Below are positions 29,787 to 40,600 of a DNA stretch of 64,000 nt, one piece after another. Origin of the DNA: Pseudonocardiales bacterium (GTDB lineage Bacteria > Actinomycetota > Actinomycetes > Mycobacteriales > Pseudonocardiaceae); assembly GCA_019241525.1 (NCBI GenBank), contig JAFAWY010000101.1, forward strand, positions 86,096 through 150,095. The letters are read 5' to 3'. The notes beneath the pieces were generated by a model, which saw nothing but the letters and a program-made list of their open reading frames with translations, was not told the DNA's origin and searched no databases. The stretch's first letter is position 1; every line of letters begins with the position of its first letter. The translations under genes and the position numbers were made by a program.

Positions 29787-30338
29787 TCAGCCGGGGATGT
29801 CCAGACCCCGTGGCGGCAAAGTATGCGCGATCACGGCGGCGAGCTGTTGCAGTGGCCCGCTGCCGTTTGCTGGTGGCAGTGCCACCGCGACATAAACGGG
29901 TCGATCGACGGCCACCCAGATGCTCATGCCGCCGCTGGGTATTTCGAGAAACTGCACTCCCGACACACCCAGTAGTTGTGATGTAGCGGTGAGGTCAGCG
30001 GGCCGGTCGAGCCCGCAGCGCAGCACCACTGGCGGCTCGCCCCAGGCAGCCGTTCCAGCTGGTGCCGGAGTTCGGAGTTGCCGGCGGTCCAGGCCACCGA
30101 GCGCTCCGCCGTCGAGCTGTTCGGGCAGCGCGGCGACCAGCCGCGTGCAGTCCGCTGACCGGGCAGCCGGCGCCGGTACTGCAGCCAGATTCAGCAGCCC
30201 CAGCGGTTGATTGCGCACCAGCGAGGCGGCGATGAGAACCCCGACGACCAGCGCCGCCACGAGGGCCAGCGCGATCGCCAGCGGCCAACGGGGGGTGCCG
30301 GCAGGCCGGGCTGTGCCGTCTGACAATGCGCTGACCAA
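29787..30338 (-). CDS. DUF3515 membrane-anchored protein
   Basis: This 183-aa protein has one N-terminal membrane helix (about 18-43) and an extracellular domain with two cysteines (SADCTRLVAALPEQLDG, VVLRCGLDRPA) and FLEIPSGG, typical of DUF3515, a conserved actinobacterial family of unknown function found near ddl and thiL. The start is TTG, 3 nt after the stop of the RAM-domain gene, so it should be translated from the same message. Its stop is 5 nt from the convergent DUF742 gene. Confidence 0.82.
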   Translation of the reverse strand: MVSALSDGTARPAGTPRWPLAIALALVAALVVGVLIAASLVRNQPLGLLNLAAVPAPAARSADCTRLVAALPEQLDGGALGGLDRRQLRTPAPAGTAAWGEPPVVLRCGLDRPADLTATSQLLGVSGVQFLEIPSGGMSIWVAVDRPVYVAVALPPANGSGPLQQLAAVIAHTLPPRGLDIPG

Positions 30339-30341
30339 TCG

Positions 30342-30578
30342 TCAGGACAGGTGAACGACGGGGCAGGTGAGGGTGCGGGTAATGCCCTGCACGTTTTGCA
30401 CCCTGGCCACCACGAGTTGACCGAGCTGATCAACATCGCTGGCCTCTGCCCGCACGATCACGTCGTAAGGTCCGGTGACGTCCTCCGCGCTCGCCACCCC
30501 GGGCAGGCTCGACACCTCGGCGGCCACCGCGGCAGCCTTGCCTACCTCGGTCTGGATGAGGATGTATGCCTGAACCAC
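30342..30578 (-). CDS. Stand-alone Lrp/AsnC ligand-binding (RAM) protein
   Basis: This 78-aa protein is just the RAM domain of Lrp/AsnC regulators, without the DNA-binding half: VQAYILIQTEVGKAAAVAAE, then GPYDVIVRAEASDVDQLGQLV and a final strand. I choose the GTG because GGAAGG lies 7 nt upstream (30586-30591 on the minus strand), whereas the ATG 5 codons earlier has no ribosome site. Such proteins bind amino acids and may modulate full-length Lrp. It shares a message with DUF3515 and is divergent from thiL. Confidence 0.9.
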   Translation of the reverse strand: MVQAYILIQTEVGKAAAVAAEVSSLPGVASAEDVTGPYDVIVRAEASDVDQLGQLVVARVQNVQGITRTLTCPVVHLS

Positions 30579-30696
30579 GGCCTGACCTTCCATCTGGTCG
30601 ACATTATGTATTAGGTCATGTGGGAGTCGGAGTCATGTGAAGACTGCAAAGGACCGAAAGAGGGTTGAAACGCAACCTACCGCCTGATCGGGGGGT

Positions 30697-31692
30697 ATGA
30701 GGGTGTGTGCAGTCACCAGTGGTGCCCCGCCACCACCGCAAGGTGAGCCGCCTACGGTGGCCGAACTGGGGGAGTTCGGTCTGATTACCCGGATCAACGC
30801 GGGCCGAATGTTGCCACCCGGAACCCTGCTCGGCCCCGGGGACGACGCCGCAGTGCTGATAGCTGCCGACCGCCGGGTCGTGGTGACCACCGATGTGCTC
30901 GTCGAGGGAGTGCATTTTCGACTGGACTGGGCCACCCCGCACCAGGTGGGACGCAAGGCGGCAGCGGCCAACCTGGCCGACGTCGCTGCTATGGGTGCAG
31001 TGCCCACCGCACTGGTAGTCGGGTTGGCGGTACCCGGGCAGACGCCGGTGTCCACCGTCGATGAGCTGACTTCCGGCATGTGGGACGAGGCTGGGCGGGT
31101 TGGTGCCGGCATCGTCGGGGGTGACGTGGTCAGCTCCGCCGAAATTGTTATCTCGGTGACCGCGCTGGGCGATCTGCAAGGCCGAGCGCCGCTCACCCGC
31201 AGCGGCGCCCAAGCCGACGAAGTGCTCGCGGTGTGCGGCCGGCTGGGTTGGTCTGCTGCCGGCCTTGCCATCCTGCGCCGGGGTTGGCGATCTCCGCCGA
31301 CGGTTGTGGGTGCCCATCAGGTGCCGCAACCTCCGTACACCGCTGGCCCGCAGGCTGCTGCGGCAGGAGCTACCGCGATGATTGACATCTCAGATGGGTT
31401 GATAGCTGACGCCGGGCACCTGGCGCAGGCGTCGGGTGTCGCCATCGACATCGAGTCGGCGGCGTTGCCAGTGGCCCCTGAACTGATCGACGTGGCTGCC
31501 GCGTTGGGTGTTGACGCGCGGCACTGGGTGCTGACCGGGGGCGAGGATCATGCCTTCCTGGGGTGTTTTCCGCCCGCGGTGGCGTTGCCCGCAGGCTGGA
31601 CCCGTCTCGGCATGGTGCGGGCGGGCAGCGGCGTCACCATCGACGACCGACCCCACGAAGGGTCGCCCGGCTGGGCACATTTTGAGTCGTGA
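30697..31692 (+). CDS. thiL: Thiamine-monophosphate kinase
   Basis: ThiL phosphorylates thiamine phosphate to the cofactor thiamine diphosphate. The 331-aa protein has GPGDDAAVL, TTDVLVEGVHFRLDW, AANLADVAAMGA, IVGGDVVSS and the C-terminal MIDISDGLIAD and LTGGEDH blocks. The start is either this ATG or GTG two codons on; the G-rich site at 30690-30695 suits the latter slightly better. The upstream spacer has a direct repeat GTCATGTG at 30615-30622 and 30632-30639. Confidence 0.95.
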   Translation: MRVCAVTSGAPPPPQGEPPTVAELGEFGLITRINAGRMLPPGTLLGPGDDAAVLIAADRRVVVTTDVLVEGVHFRLDWATPHQVGRKAAAANLADVAAMGAVPTALVVGLAVPGQTPVSTVDELTSGMWDEAGRVGAGIVGGDVVSSAEIVISVTALGDLQGRAPLTRSGAQADEVLAVCGRLGWSAAGLAILRRGWRSPPTVVGAHQVPQPPYTAGPQAAAAGATAMIDISDGLIADAGHLAQASGVAIDIESAALPVAPELIDVAAALGVDARHWVLTGGEDHAFLGCFPPAVALPAGWTRLGMVRAGSGVTIDDRPHEGSPGWAHFES

Positions 31693-31727
31693 GTGGCCAC
31701 CACCGCGGTGCCCGCTAGGCTGCCGCG

Positions 31728-32405
31728 GTGGCTGCACCGGTTCAAGACATCGTGGAAACGGGTTGGGCTGATGCGCTGGCACCAGTGGCGGATCGGGTCA
31801 CCGCAGCAGGTGAGTTCCTGCGGGCCGAGATCGCAGCAGGGCGGCGCTACCTGCCCGCTGGGGGCAACATCCTGCGAGCCTTCACCCAACCGTTCGACGC
31901 GGTGCGGGTGCTGATCGTCGGCCAGGATCCCTATCCGACTCCTGGCCATGCGGTGGGGCTGTCGTTTTCGGTCGAACCGGGTGTCCGGCCGCTGCCGCGC
32001 AGTCTGGTCAACATCTTCCGCGAGTACAGCGACGATTTAGGACTCCCCACGCCATCCACCGGGGATCTTAGCCCGTGGGCCCAGCGGGGAGTGCTGTTGC
32101 TCAACAGGGTGCTGACCGTAGAACCTGGACGCCCGGGCTCACATCGAGGCAAGGGGTGGGAGGAGGTCACCGAGCAGGCCATCCGAGCGCTGGTGGCCCG
32201 TCCGACGCAACCCCTGGTGGCGATTTTGTGGGGCCGCGATGCTCGCACGCTGCGTCCCATGCTGACTGGTGTTCCGTGCATCGAGTCCGCGCACCCGTCG
32301 CCGATGTCGGCTGATCGAGGATTCTTCGGCTCCCGACCATTTAGCCGCGCTAACGCCATGCTCGTGGATCTGAGCGCGGACCCGATCGACTGGGCCCTGC
32401 CCTAG
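31728..32405 (+). CDS. ung: Uracil-DNA glycosylase
   Basis: Ung removes uracil from DNA as the first step of base excision repair. The 225-aa family-1 enzyme has the active-site motif [19 protein letters not shown] near residue 64, with Pro in the position often held by His in other phyla (as I recall for mycobacterial Ung). [20 protein letters not shown] and the DNA-intercalating [14 protein letters not shown] motif follow. The start is GTG, 35 nt after thiL. It is convergent with rpmB. Confidence 0.95.
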   Translation: MAAPVQDIVETGWADALAPVADRVTAAGEFLRAEIAAGRRYLPAGGNILRAFTQPFDAVRVLIVGQDPYPTPGHAVGLSFSVEPGVRPLPRSLVNIFREYSDDLGLPTPSTGDLSPWAQRGVLLLNRVLTVEPGRPGSHRGKGWEEVTEQAIRALVARPTQPLVAILWGRDARTLRPMLTGVPCIESAHPSPMSADRGFFGSRPFSRANAMLVDLSADPIDWALP

Positions 32406-32486
32406 CGGGCAGCGTCCTCGTACAGGTCCTTCGGAACAGGTGCAGGAAGGAGGTATGGTGCCGCCGCGGGACCTAGATGCCAGCGG

Positions 32487-32678
32487 TCAGGCCCTGGCGA
32501 CCTTGCCGGCCTTGAGGCACGACGTGCAGACGTTCAAACGCCTCCGTTGCCCCGGGTTGACCTCAGCCCGCACGGTCTGGATGTTCGGGTTCCACCGGCG
32601 ATGAGTCCGCCGGTGCGAGTGTGAGACCGACATGCCGAAGCCCGGCCCCTTGCCGCAGATATCGCACACGGCAGCCAC
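32487..32678 (-). CDS. rpmB: 50S ribosomal protein L28
   Basis: Ribosomal protein L28 of 63 aa, starting VAAVCDICGKGPGFG and ending CTSCLKAGKVARA. It keeps both CxxC pairs (CDIC and CTSC), so it is the zinc-binding (C+) form; many actinobacteria also have a zinc-free paralogue under Zur control. The start is GTG with AGGGAG 7 nt upstream. A longer open frame continues upstream but has no ribosome site and is not part of L28. Confidence 0.95.
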   Translation of the reverse strand: MAAVCDICGKGPGFGMSVSHSHRRTHRRWNPNIQTVRAEVNPGQRRRLNVCTSCLKAGKVARA

Positions 32679-32848
32679 GTCACATACTCCCTGGGTTTGT
32701 CGCGAGGGTTGCACACCCGCGCTCGGGCGGCCCACTAAGGGTAACCCGACCGTGCATGACGTTGCGCACCGGGGACGACTACCGCCCACCAGGGTTGCCG
32801 ATTGGGTAACCTTCGGCAAAGCCCCGATGAAGGCGGTGAGAAGCCGCG

Positions 32849-34468
32849 GTGTTGTACTCGCTGGACGGGGCGGCGGTCCGTCGCTGGGCGACCACATGCT
32901 GTGACGCACTGGCGGCGCACCGTGACGAGATCGACGCGCTGAACGTCTTCCCGGTTCCTGACCAGGACACCGGTTCAAACTTGCTGGCCACCATGCAGGC
33001 CGGCTTGGATGCGGTACTTCGGAGCCATCCGGACGATCGAGAGATCCTGCCGGGCAGCACAGTGGCGATGCTGGCCCGTGGCGCCTTGATGGGAGCCAGG
33101 GGCAACTCCGGGGTGATCCTGTCGCAGGTCCTGCGCGGTCTGGCCGAACCCCTTGTCGCAGCACATGCGCTGGCTTGGGATGGTGCGGCCCTGCGAGCGG
33201 GACTGTGCCGGGCCGATGAACTGGCCTACGCAGCGGTATCCGAACCCGTACCCGGGACAGTGCTGAGCGTTTTGCATGCGGCGGCGCAAGCCGCCGCGGC
33301 GGTAGGCTCTGACGAACTGGGCAAGGTGGCGTCGGTGGCCACCGCCGCCGCGGCCGGAGCGCTTGCTGACACGCCCCGCCAGCTCGCTGCGCTGGCCGCC
33401 GCTGGGGTGGTTGATGCGGGCGGTCGTGGGTTGACCTTGTTGCTGGATGCGCTGCTGGCAGTAGTGTCCGAGCGTTCCGCCGGCCGCGTCGCCACGCCTA
33501 CCTACAGCCGCCGCAGTCCGATGCAGGCATTGCCGGAAGCAGCGCCTGCTTTGGGTTGTGGTGCTACGGCTAACCAGTACGAGGTGATGTACCTGCTGGA
33601 TGGGGCCGACGACATCCGGGTGGACTGGTTGCGCGCCGAACTGGCAACGCTGGGCGACTGCGTAGCGGTGGTGGGGACCAACCCTGCCTGGGACGGGTCC
33701 GATGCGTTGTGGAATGTGCATGTGCATTGCGCCGAGCCCAGCGCTGCCATCGCGGCCGGCACCCAGGCTGGACGGCCGCATCGCATCAGCGTCGTACGCT
33801 TCGCCGATCAAGTCCCGAACTGGGCCGCGCACCAGGACGGCCACCGCGCGGGCCATGCCGTACTAGTTCTCGTTACCGGAACCGGCATGGCGCAACTGTG
33901 GCGCCGCGAAGGAGCTGTCACCGCCCCGGCCACCAGCAGTCCTGCCGACCTGGTGACCATCCTCGCCGCCACCGGCGCCCGGCACATCACGGTGCTGGCC
34001 GAGCCGGGCGCAACGAGCGCTGCTGAGACCGCTGCTGCGCAGGCCTGCCACGCCGGGCAGGACGTGGTGGTCGTGGTGGCTGCGTCTGCGGTGCACATGC
34101 TCGCGGCGGTGGCGGTGCACGACGGCGCACGGCACCCGGCGCAGGACCGGGTCGCCATGATCGACGCCGCGGCTGCGTTGCGCTGCGGGGAACTGACCGT
34201 CGCCCCCCGCGAGCCGGATGGCTTCCTCGGCATACTGGGTGAACGAGTCGTCCTGATCGACCGTGATGCACTGGCCGCAACCCGCGAGCTGGTAGCGCGG
34301 TTACTGGCAGCAGGCGGGGAGCTGGTCACCGTGCTGCTGGGCCAGGACGCCCCGGACGGCTTCGCGCAGATGCTCACCGAGCAGCTGCACGCCGCTTTCC
34401 CCAAGGCCGAGACGATGGTCTACGCGGGTGACGTGCCGGGCCGCGTGCTACTGGTAGGAGTGGAATGA
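32849..34468 (+). CDS. DAK2/DegV-like fatty-acid kinase subunit (FakA/YloV)
   Basis: The 539-aa protein has an N-terminal DhaL ATP-binding domain with NVFPVPDQDTGSNLLATM and GARGNSGVILSQVLRGLAEP, followed by a middle domain and a C-terminal domain with DGFLGILGERVVLIDRDALAATRELV. FakA phosphorylates fatty acids bound to FakB proteins in Firmicutes; actinobacterial homologues next to recG are usually annotated only as DAK2 proteins. Start is GTG. It is 3 nt before recG on the same strand, and so is probably co-translated. Confidence 0.85.
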   Translation: MLYSLDGAAVRRWATTCCDALAAHRDEIDALNVFPVPDQDTGSNLLATMQAGLDAVLRSHPDDREILPGSTVAMLARGALMGARGNSGVILSQVLRGLAEPLVAAHALAWDGAALRAGLCRADELAYAAVSEPVPGTVLSVLHAAAQAAAAVGSDELGKVASVATAAAAGALADTPRQLAALAAAGVVDAGGRGLTLLLDALLAVVSERSAGRVATPTYSRRSPMQALPEAAPALGCGATANQYEVMYLLDGADDIRVDWLRAELATLGDCVAVVGTNPAWDGSDALWNVHVHCAEPSAAIAAGTQAGRPHRISVVRFADQVPNWAAHQDGHRAGHAVLVLVTGTGMAQLWRREGAVTAPATSSPADLVTILAATGARHITVLAEPGATSAAETAAAQACHAGQDVVVVVAASAVHMLAAVAVHDGARHPAQDRVAMIDAAAALRCGELTVAPREPDGFLGILGERVVLIDRDALAATRELVARLLAAGGELVTVLLGQDAPDGFAQMLTEQLHAAFPKAETMVYAGDVPGRVLLVGVE

Positions 34469-34471
34469 GAA

Positions 34472-36664
34472 GTGGCCAGCATTGACGATGCGCTCGACCG
34501 GGTGATCGACTCGAAAACGGCGGCACTGCTGGCCCGCGAGTTCGAACTGCATACCGTCGGGGATCTGCTGCGCCACTACCCGCGCCGCTACGCCGATCAA
34601 GGGCAACTCACCCCCATCGCCGATCTTGCAGAGGGCGATGACGTCACCGTGGTTGCCGAGATCCGCAGTTGCTCGTCACGCCGGATGCAATACAAACAGG
34701 GCACCATCCAAGCCGTGGTGATCTTCGACGGCACCCGCACCTTGAACCTTACGTTTTTCAACCAGCATCGGTTGTTGCCCAAGATATTCACGCCGGGACG
34801 CAAGGCGCTGTTCGCTGGGCGGGTGACGACTTACGGCAAGAAGCGAACCCTGCAACTGACGCACCCGAGATACCAGCTCCTTGACGGTGACGCCGACAAA
34901 CTCGCTGAGTTCGCCCGGCTCCTGATCCCGGTCTATCCCGCCACCAAGGACTTGCCGTCCTGGACCATCCAGCTGTGCGTGCGGCAGGTCTGTGACCTCC
35001 TGGACGACCCGGAGGATCCACTGCCGGCGCAGCTGCGTGCCCAGCACCGGCTACCGGAGCTGGGTGCGGCACTGCGGGCGGTGCACCGTTCCGACAACCG
35101 TGCCGAGATCGTGGCCGCGCAGCGCCGGCTGAAGTGGGACGAGGCAATGGCGGTGCAGCTGACCCTGGCGCGGCGCCGCCAGGAGGTGGCGCGCCGTCCA
35201 GCCCCGGCCTGCCCGCGCCGGCCCGGCGCGCTGGCTGCCGCGTTCGATGCTGCGCTGCCCTTTACGTTGACCGCGGGGCAACGGGAGGTAGGTGAGGTGC
35301 TCGCCGTTGAGCTGGCCGGTGAGCATCCGATGAACCGGTTGCTGCAAGGCGAGGTTGGATCCGGCAAGACCGTGGTCGCGCTGCGGGCGATGCTGCAGGT
35401 TGTCGATGCGGGCCGGCAAGCAGTGCTGCTGGCACCTACCGAAGTGCTCGCGGCGCAGCACGCCCGATCGCTACGCGAGATGCTGGGCGACCACGGCCGG
35501 GCCGGTGAGCTGGGATCGGCCGAGCACGCTACCCGGATAGCCCTGCTCACCGGCTCGTTGCCGGCTCGAGCTCGCAAGCAGGCGCTGCTCGATGTGGCCA
35601 GCGGGGCGGCCGGAATCGTGGTCGGCACGCACGCAGTGATCCAGGAGCGAGTGTCCTTTGCTGACCTGGGTTTGGTGGTGATCGATGAGCAGCACCGCTT
35701 CGGCGTCGAGCAGCGCGACGCCCTGCGTGCCCGAGCGGCCGACGGCACCAGCCCGCACGTTCTGGTGATGACCGCGACGCCCATCCCGCGCACCGTGGCG
35801 ATGACCGTCTATGGCGACCTGGAGGTTTCGGCCCTGCGAGAGCTGCCGCAGGGTCGGTCCCAAATTGCCACCACGGTGGTGCCGGTCGGGGAGAAACCCA
35901 GCTGGTTGGACCGGGTATGGCAGCGGATCACCGAGGAGGTCGCCGCTGGGCGGCAGGCTTACGTGGTGTGCCCGCGCATCGGTGAGCAGGACGCCACCGG
36001 TGAGGATACCGAAGACAGCGCAGACGGTGAGGTGGGCGAAGAAGGTGGGCGCCCTCCGCTGGCGGTGCTCGAGTTGGCCCCGCAGCTCCAGGATGGGCCG
36101 CTGGCATCGCTACGGTTGGGAATCCTGCACGGCCGCCTGCCGGGAGACGACAAAGATGCCGTGATGAGGCGTTTCGCCGCGGGTGAGATTGATGCGCTGG
36201 TGGCGACCACCGTCGTCGAGGTCGGCGTGGACGTGCCCAATGCCACTGTCATGGTCATCATGGATGCGCAGCGGTTCGGCGTCAGCCAACTGCACCAGTT
36301 GCGCGGTCGGGTAGGCCGCGGCTCGCATCCTGGATTGTGTCTGCTGGTGACCGACTCCCCGCCCGGCTCGACTGCACGGGAACGGCTCGACGCAGTCGCT
36401 GCCACCGCCGACGGCTTCCAGCTCGCCCGCTTGGACCTGGAGCTGCGCCGGGAGGGTGATGTGCTCGGTGCGACGCAGTCCGGTCGCCGGTCCGGACTCA
36501 GACTGCTGTCCTTGCTCCGCGATGAGGAGCTGATCATGGCGGCGCGGCAGGCCGCTGCGCAGCTGATCCAGGCTGATCCCGGTCTCACCGCACATCCCGA
36601 ACTGGCGCGGCTTGCCGCAGATCACCTGGACGAGCAGCGCGCCCAGTTCCTCGACAAGGTTTAG
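34472..36664 (+). CDS. recG: ATP-dependent DNA helicase RecG
   Basis: RecG reverses stalled replication forks and processes branched DNA. The 730-aa protein has an N-terminal wedge/OB domain (LLRHYPRRYADQGQL), P-loop GEVGSGKTVVALRAM, DEQH box VIDEQHRFGVEQRDAL, MTATPIPRTVAMTVYGD and the helicase motif VI QLRGRVGRGSH. The acidic insertion EDTEDSADGEVGEEGG after PRIGEQ is common in actinobacterial RecG. The GTG start is 3 nt after the stop of the FakA-like gene. Confidence 0.96.
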   Translation: MASIDDALDRVIDSKTAALLAREFELHTVGDLLRHYPRRYADQGQLTPIADLAEGDDVTVVAEIRSCSSRRMQYKQGTIQAVVIFDGTRTLNLTFFNQHRLLPKIFTPGRKALFAGRVTTYGKKRTLQLTHPRYQLLDGDADKLAEFARLLIPVYPATKDLPSWTIQLCVRQVCDLLDDPEDPLPAQLRAQHRLPELGAALRAVHRSDNRAEIVAAQRRLKWDEAMAVQLTLARRRQEVARRPAPACPRRPGALAAAFDAALPFTLTAGQREVGEVLAVELAGEHPMNRLLQGEVGSGKTVVALRAMLQVVDAGRQAVLLAPTEVLAAQHARSLREMLGDHGRAGELGSAEHATRIALLTGSLPARARKQALLDVASGAAGIVVGTHAVIQERVSFADLGLVVIDEQHRFGVEQRDALRARAADGTSPHVLVMTATPIPRTVAMTVYGDLEVSALRELPQGRSQIATTVVPVGEKPSWLDRVWQRITEEVAAGRQAYVVCPRIGEQDATGEDTEDSADGEVGEEGGRPPLAVLELAPQLQDGPLASLRLGILHGRLPGDDKDAVMRRFAAGEIDALVATTVVEVGVDVPNATVMVIMDAQRFGVSQLHQLRGRVGRGSHPGLCLLVTDSPPGSTARERLDAVAATADGFQLARLDLELRREGDVLGATQSGRRSGLRLLSLLRDEELIMAARQAAAQLIQADPGLTAHPELARLAADHLDEQRAQFLDKV

Positions 36665-36699
36665 CTCTGCGGCTTGAGGGCCGCCAGCGCCCGGGCCGG

Positions 36700-37473
36700 T
36701 CAGACGAGGGTGCGGCCGGGGGGTAGCTGGCTGCGGGCGGCAGCATCCAGCGCCGCGGCCGCCGCCGGTGGCAACCGCACGGTTCCACTGCGGTCGAGTT
36801 TGGCCAACTCCGCGCGGGCCCTGGCGTAGGCGGCGAGGCGCTCGGCATCGTGATCGGAATTCTTCGCCATGGTGAGCAGCTTGATCGCTCGCTGCACCGT
36901 TGCCTGCTCGTGTTCGGGGATACCGGCTAGCCGGATACGTTCGGCCGCGTCCCGGGCCGCCTGCCAGGCGCGCCATGCCCGATCCACAGCAGTGGCGTAG
37001 CGAACCCGGTGCTCGGCGGGCGGTTCGGCGTCCGTATCCAGCGCCTGGGCCTCGGCGAAGGCATCGACGAACCGCCGGGTGGAAGGCACCGTGACATCGG
37101 TCAGCGCCGGAAGACGCAACACTGCAAGTGGATCGCATTCAAACGCGCCGTACTCGCTGCGTAGCTGAGCGAACCGGGCGCGGGTGGCCCGCCAGTCCGC
37201 ACCGGGCTGAGCCCGAACAGGTGCCGCGGCGGCCCTCGCCACCGGCTGGTGGCGGGACAGCGCTCGACGATAGCGGCGGCGCAGATGGTGCACGACAACG
37301 ATCGCTCCGACTCCGAATAACACACCCTGCGCCAAGGCCACCACCGTGAGCACCACCATGGTCAGCACACCCACGCCGGCCAGGACCGCTACGAACAGCA
37401 GCGCTGATACGGGACCGACGCCTCGCCGTACCAGGCCCCGACGGTGGTTACGGTGATACCGCGCTGCGCCCAT
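36700..37473 (-). CDS. Two-helix membrane protein of unknown function
   Basis: From the ATG giving MGAARYHRNHRR, the 257-aa protein has a basic N-terminus, two membrane helices close together (VSALLFVAVLAGVGVLTMVV and VALAQGVLFGVGAIVVV), then a 180-residue cytoplasmic helical tail rich in Arg/Ala (WRATRARFAQLRSEYGAFECDP and following). A related protein (Rv2972c-like) follows recG in mycobacteria, as I recall. AAAGGA lies about 7 nt before the start. Function unknown. Confidence 0.7.
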   Translation of the reverse strand: MGAARYHRNHRRGLVRRGVGPVSALLFVAVLAGVGVLTMVVLTVVALAQGVLFGVGAIVVVHHLRRRYRRALSRHQPVARAAAAPVRAQPGADWRATRARFAQLRSEYGAFECDPLAVLRLPALTDVTVPSTRRFVDAFAEAQALDTDAEPPAEHRVRYATAVDRAWRAWQAARDAAERIRLAGIPEHEQATVQRAIKLLTMAKNSDHDAERLAAYARARAELAKLDRSGTVRLPPAAAAALDAAARSQLPPGRTLV

Positions 37474-37661
37474 GGCCGTGTCCTTTCTCGCCACATCCTT
37501 GATACCCCTCCGGGCCATCGAATGGCAGAGCCGCACTCCAGGTGGCGAATTGAACATCCGCTGTAGTCCCACCAGCCGTTACCAAACTGCGATGATGCGC
37601 TCAGTGATGCCGCCAAGACAGACAGCCCGGGCCGACCTGGCCGTAGGAAAGGAGCTGGCAC

Positions 37662-40600
37662 ATGTTCCGCAAGGTGCTGGTCGCCAACCGCGGCGAGATC
37701 GCGATCCGGGCTTTCCGGGCTGCCTACGAACTTGGTTGCCAGACCGTCGCGGTGTTCCCCTATGAGGACCGCAACTCTGAGCACCGTCTCAAGGCCAACG
37801 AGGCGTACCAGATCGGGGAGCGGGGCCATCCGGTCCGCGCATACCTCTCGGTAGCGGAGATCATCAGGGCGGCCCAGCGGGCCGGGGCTGATGCGATTTA
37901 CCCTGGCTACGGCTTTCTGTCGGAGAACCCGCAGCTGGCGCTGGCTTGCCAGCAGGCCGGTATCACCTTCGTCGGGCCACCTCCGGATGTGCTGGCGCTG
38001 GCAGGGAACAAATCGCGGGCCGTGGCTGCGGCGCGTGAGGCGGGCGTGCCTGTCCTGGTATCGAGCGCTCCTTCCGCCGACATCGACCAACTCATCGCCG
38101 CCGCCGAGGAGATCGGGTTCCCGCTTTTCGTCAAGGCTGTCGCCGGGGGCGGTGGTCGCGGCATGCGCCGGGTCAGTGAGCCCAGCGGTCTGCGCGTGGC
38201 ACTGGAGGTGGCCAGCCGGGAAGCCGAATCGGCATTCGGCGATCCCACCGTCTTCCTGGAGCAGGCGGTGATCGACCCCCGGCATATCGAGGTGCAGATC
38301 CTCGCCGATTCGCAGGGCAACGTCATCCACCTTTACGAACGGGACTGCTCGGTGCAGCGCCGCCACCAGAAAGTCGTGGAGGTGGCGCCGGCGCCGAATC
38401 TGGACCCCGAGTTGCGGGAGCAGATCTGCGCGGACGCGGTCGCCTTCGCCCGGCACATCGGCTATGTCAACGCCGGAACCGTGGAATTCCTCGTCGACCG
38501 CGGCGGCCGCCACGTGTTCATCGAGATGAACCCGCGTATCCAGGTCGAGCACACGGTCACCGAGGAGATCACGGACATCGACCTGGTTACCGCCCAGCTA
38601 CGGATCGCAGCGGGCGAGACGTTGGCCGACCTTGCGCTGTCCCAGGATATGATCGTGCCGCACGGAGCAGCGCTGCAGTGCCGCATCACCACTGAGGACC
38701 CGGCCAACGAGTTTCGCCCAGACATCGGGACGGTCACTGCGTACCGCTCTGCCAGCGGCGCCGGCGTGCGGCTCGACGGCGGCACCATGCAAACCGGTGC
38801 CCAGATCAGCGCGCACTTTGACTCCTTGCTGGTCAAGGTGACCTGTCGCGGGCGTGACTTTCCCACCGCGGTGCGCCGGGCCCGCCGGGCGCTGGCCGAA
38901 TTCCGGATCCGCGGCGTGGCCACGAACATCCCGTTCCTGCTTGCACTGCTCGACGAGCCGGATTTCGTCGTCGGCAATGTGACGACGTCTTTCATCGAGC
39001 AACGCCCGCACTTGCTGACCGCCCGGCAATCTGCGGACCGCGGTACTCGGTTGCTGACTTATCTCAGCCACGTGACCGTGAACCACCCGCATGGCGATCC
39101 ACCCGATCTGGTTGATCCGGTCAGCAAACTGCCGCCGCTGGATCTGGACACCCGCCCGCCCACCGGCTCCCGGCACCGGCTGCTCACACTGGGCCCGGAG
39201 GAATTCGCGCGATGGTTGCGAGCCCAACGCAGGGTCGGCGTCACCGAGACCACCTTCCGTGATGCCCACCAGTCGTTGCTGGCCACCCGGGTGCGCACCA
39301 GGGACCTCGTCGCCGTAGGGCCGCACGTCGCGCGGATGACGCCGCAACTGCTATCGCTGGAATGCTGGGGAGGCGCCACCTACGATGTCGCCCTGCGCTT
39401 TCTCGCCGAGGACCCCTGGGAACGCCTGGCCGCATTGCGCGAAGCAGTACCCAATGTATGCCTGCAAATGCTGCTACGCGGGCGCAACACGGTCGGTTAC
39501 ACCCCTTATCCCACCGAAGTGACCACCGCATTCGTCGACGAGGCCGTCGAGGCGGGGTTGGACATCTTCCGGATCTTCGATGCACTCAACGACGTTTCCC
39601 AGCTGCGCCCGGCCATCGATGCCGTGCGCGAAACCGGACGGGCGGTCGCCGAGGTCGCGCTGTGTTACACCGGCAACCTGTCCGACCCTGCGGAGAAGCT
39701 GTACACGCTGGATTACTACCTTCGCCTGGCTGAGCAGATCGTGGCCGCCGGCGCACACGTGCTGGCGATCAAGGACATGGCGGGTCTGCTGCGCCCGCCC
39801 GCAGCCCGGAGCCTGGTAGCGGCGCTGCGCAGCAGATTCGATCTCCCGGTGCACCTGCACACTCACGACACCCCGGGCGGCCAGCTGGCCACCCTGCTCG
39901 CCGCGATCGACGCAGGAGTGGATGCTGTGGATGCAGCGGCGGCGTCCATGGCAGGCACCACGTCCCAGCCGTCGCTGTCCGCGCTGGTGGCTGCCACCGA
40001 CCACACCGAGCGCAACACCGGCCTGGACCTGCAGGCGGTGTGCGACCTGGAGCCGTACTGGGAGTTGGTGCGCAAGGTTTACACGCCCTTCGAGTCCGGC
40101 CTGGCCTCTCCCACCGGGCGGGTGTATCACCATGAGATCCCCGGTGGTCAGCTGTCCAACCTGCGCCAGCAGGCGGTCGCGCTAGGTCTGGCCGACCGTT
40201 TCGAAGAAATCGAAGAGGCCTATGCGGCCGCGGACCGGATGCTTGGCCGGCTGATCAAGGTGACCCCATCGTCCAAAGTGGTCGGTGATCTGGCACTGCA
40301 CTTGGTGGGGGCGGGCGTGGACCCGAAGGCTTTCGAAGCCGATCCGGCCCGGTTCGACATTCCGGACTCAGTGATCGGCTTCCTGCATGGCGAGCTCGGG
40401 GTGCCCCCGGGCGGCTGGCCCGAACCGCTGCGCAGCAAAGCCTTGAAGGGACGTAGCGAGCCGCGGGGGATGGCCGAGCTGTCCGCGCAGGACCGGCAGG
40501 GGCTGAAAGAAGATCGGGCGCGGACGCTGAACCGGTTGCTGTTCCCCGGCCCGACCGCAGAGTTCGAGCACCATCGGGAGACCTACGGGGATACCTCGGT

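Noticed and set aside
32447..32604. AAGGAGG-like site followed by a 49-codon frame antisense to rpmB.
   Set aside because: The site is only about one nucleotide from the ATG, the frame is antisense to L28, and no homology is apparent.
37389..38552. Long minus-strand frame opposite the start of pyc.
   Set aside because: Overlaps the well-supported biotin carboxylase domain and shows no family features.
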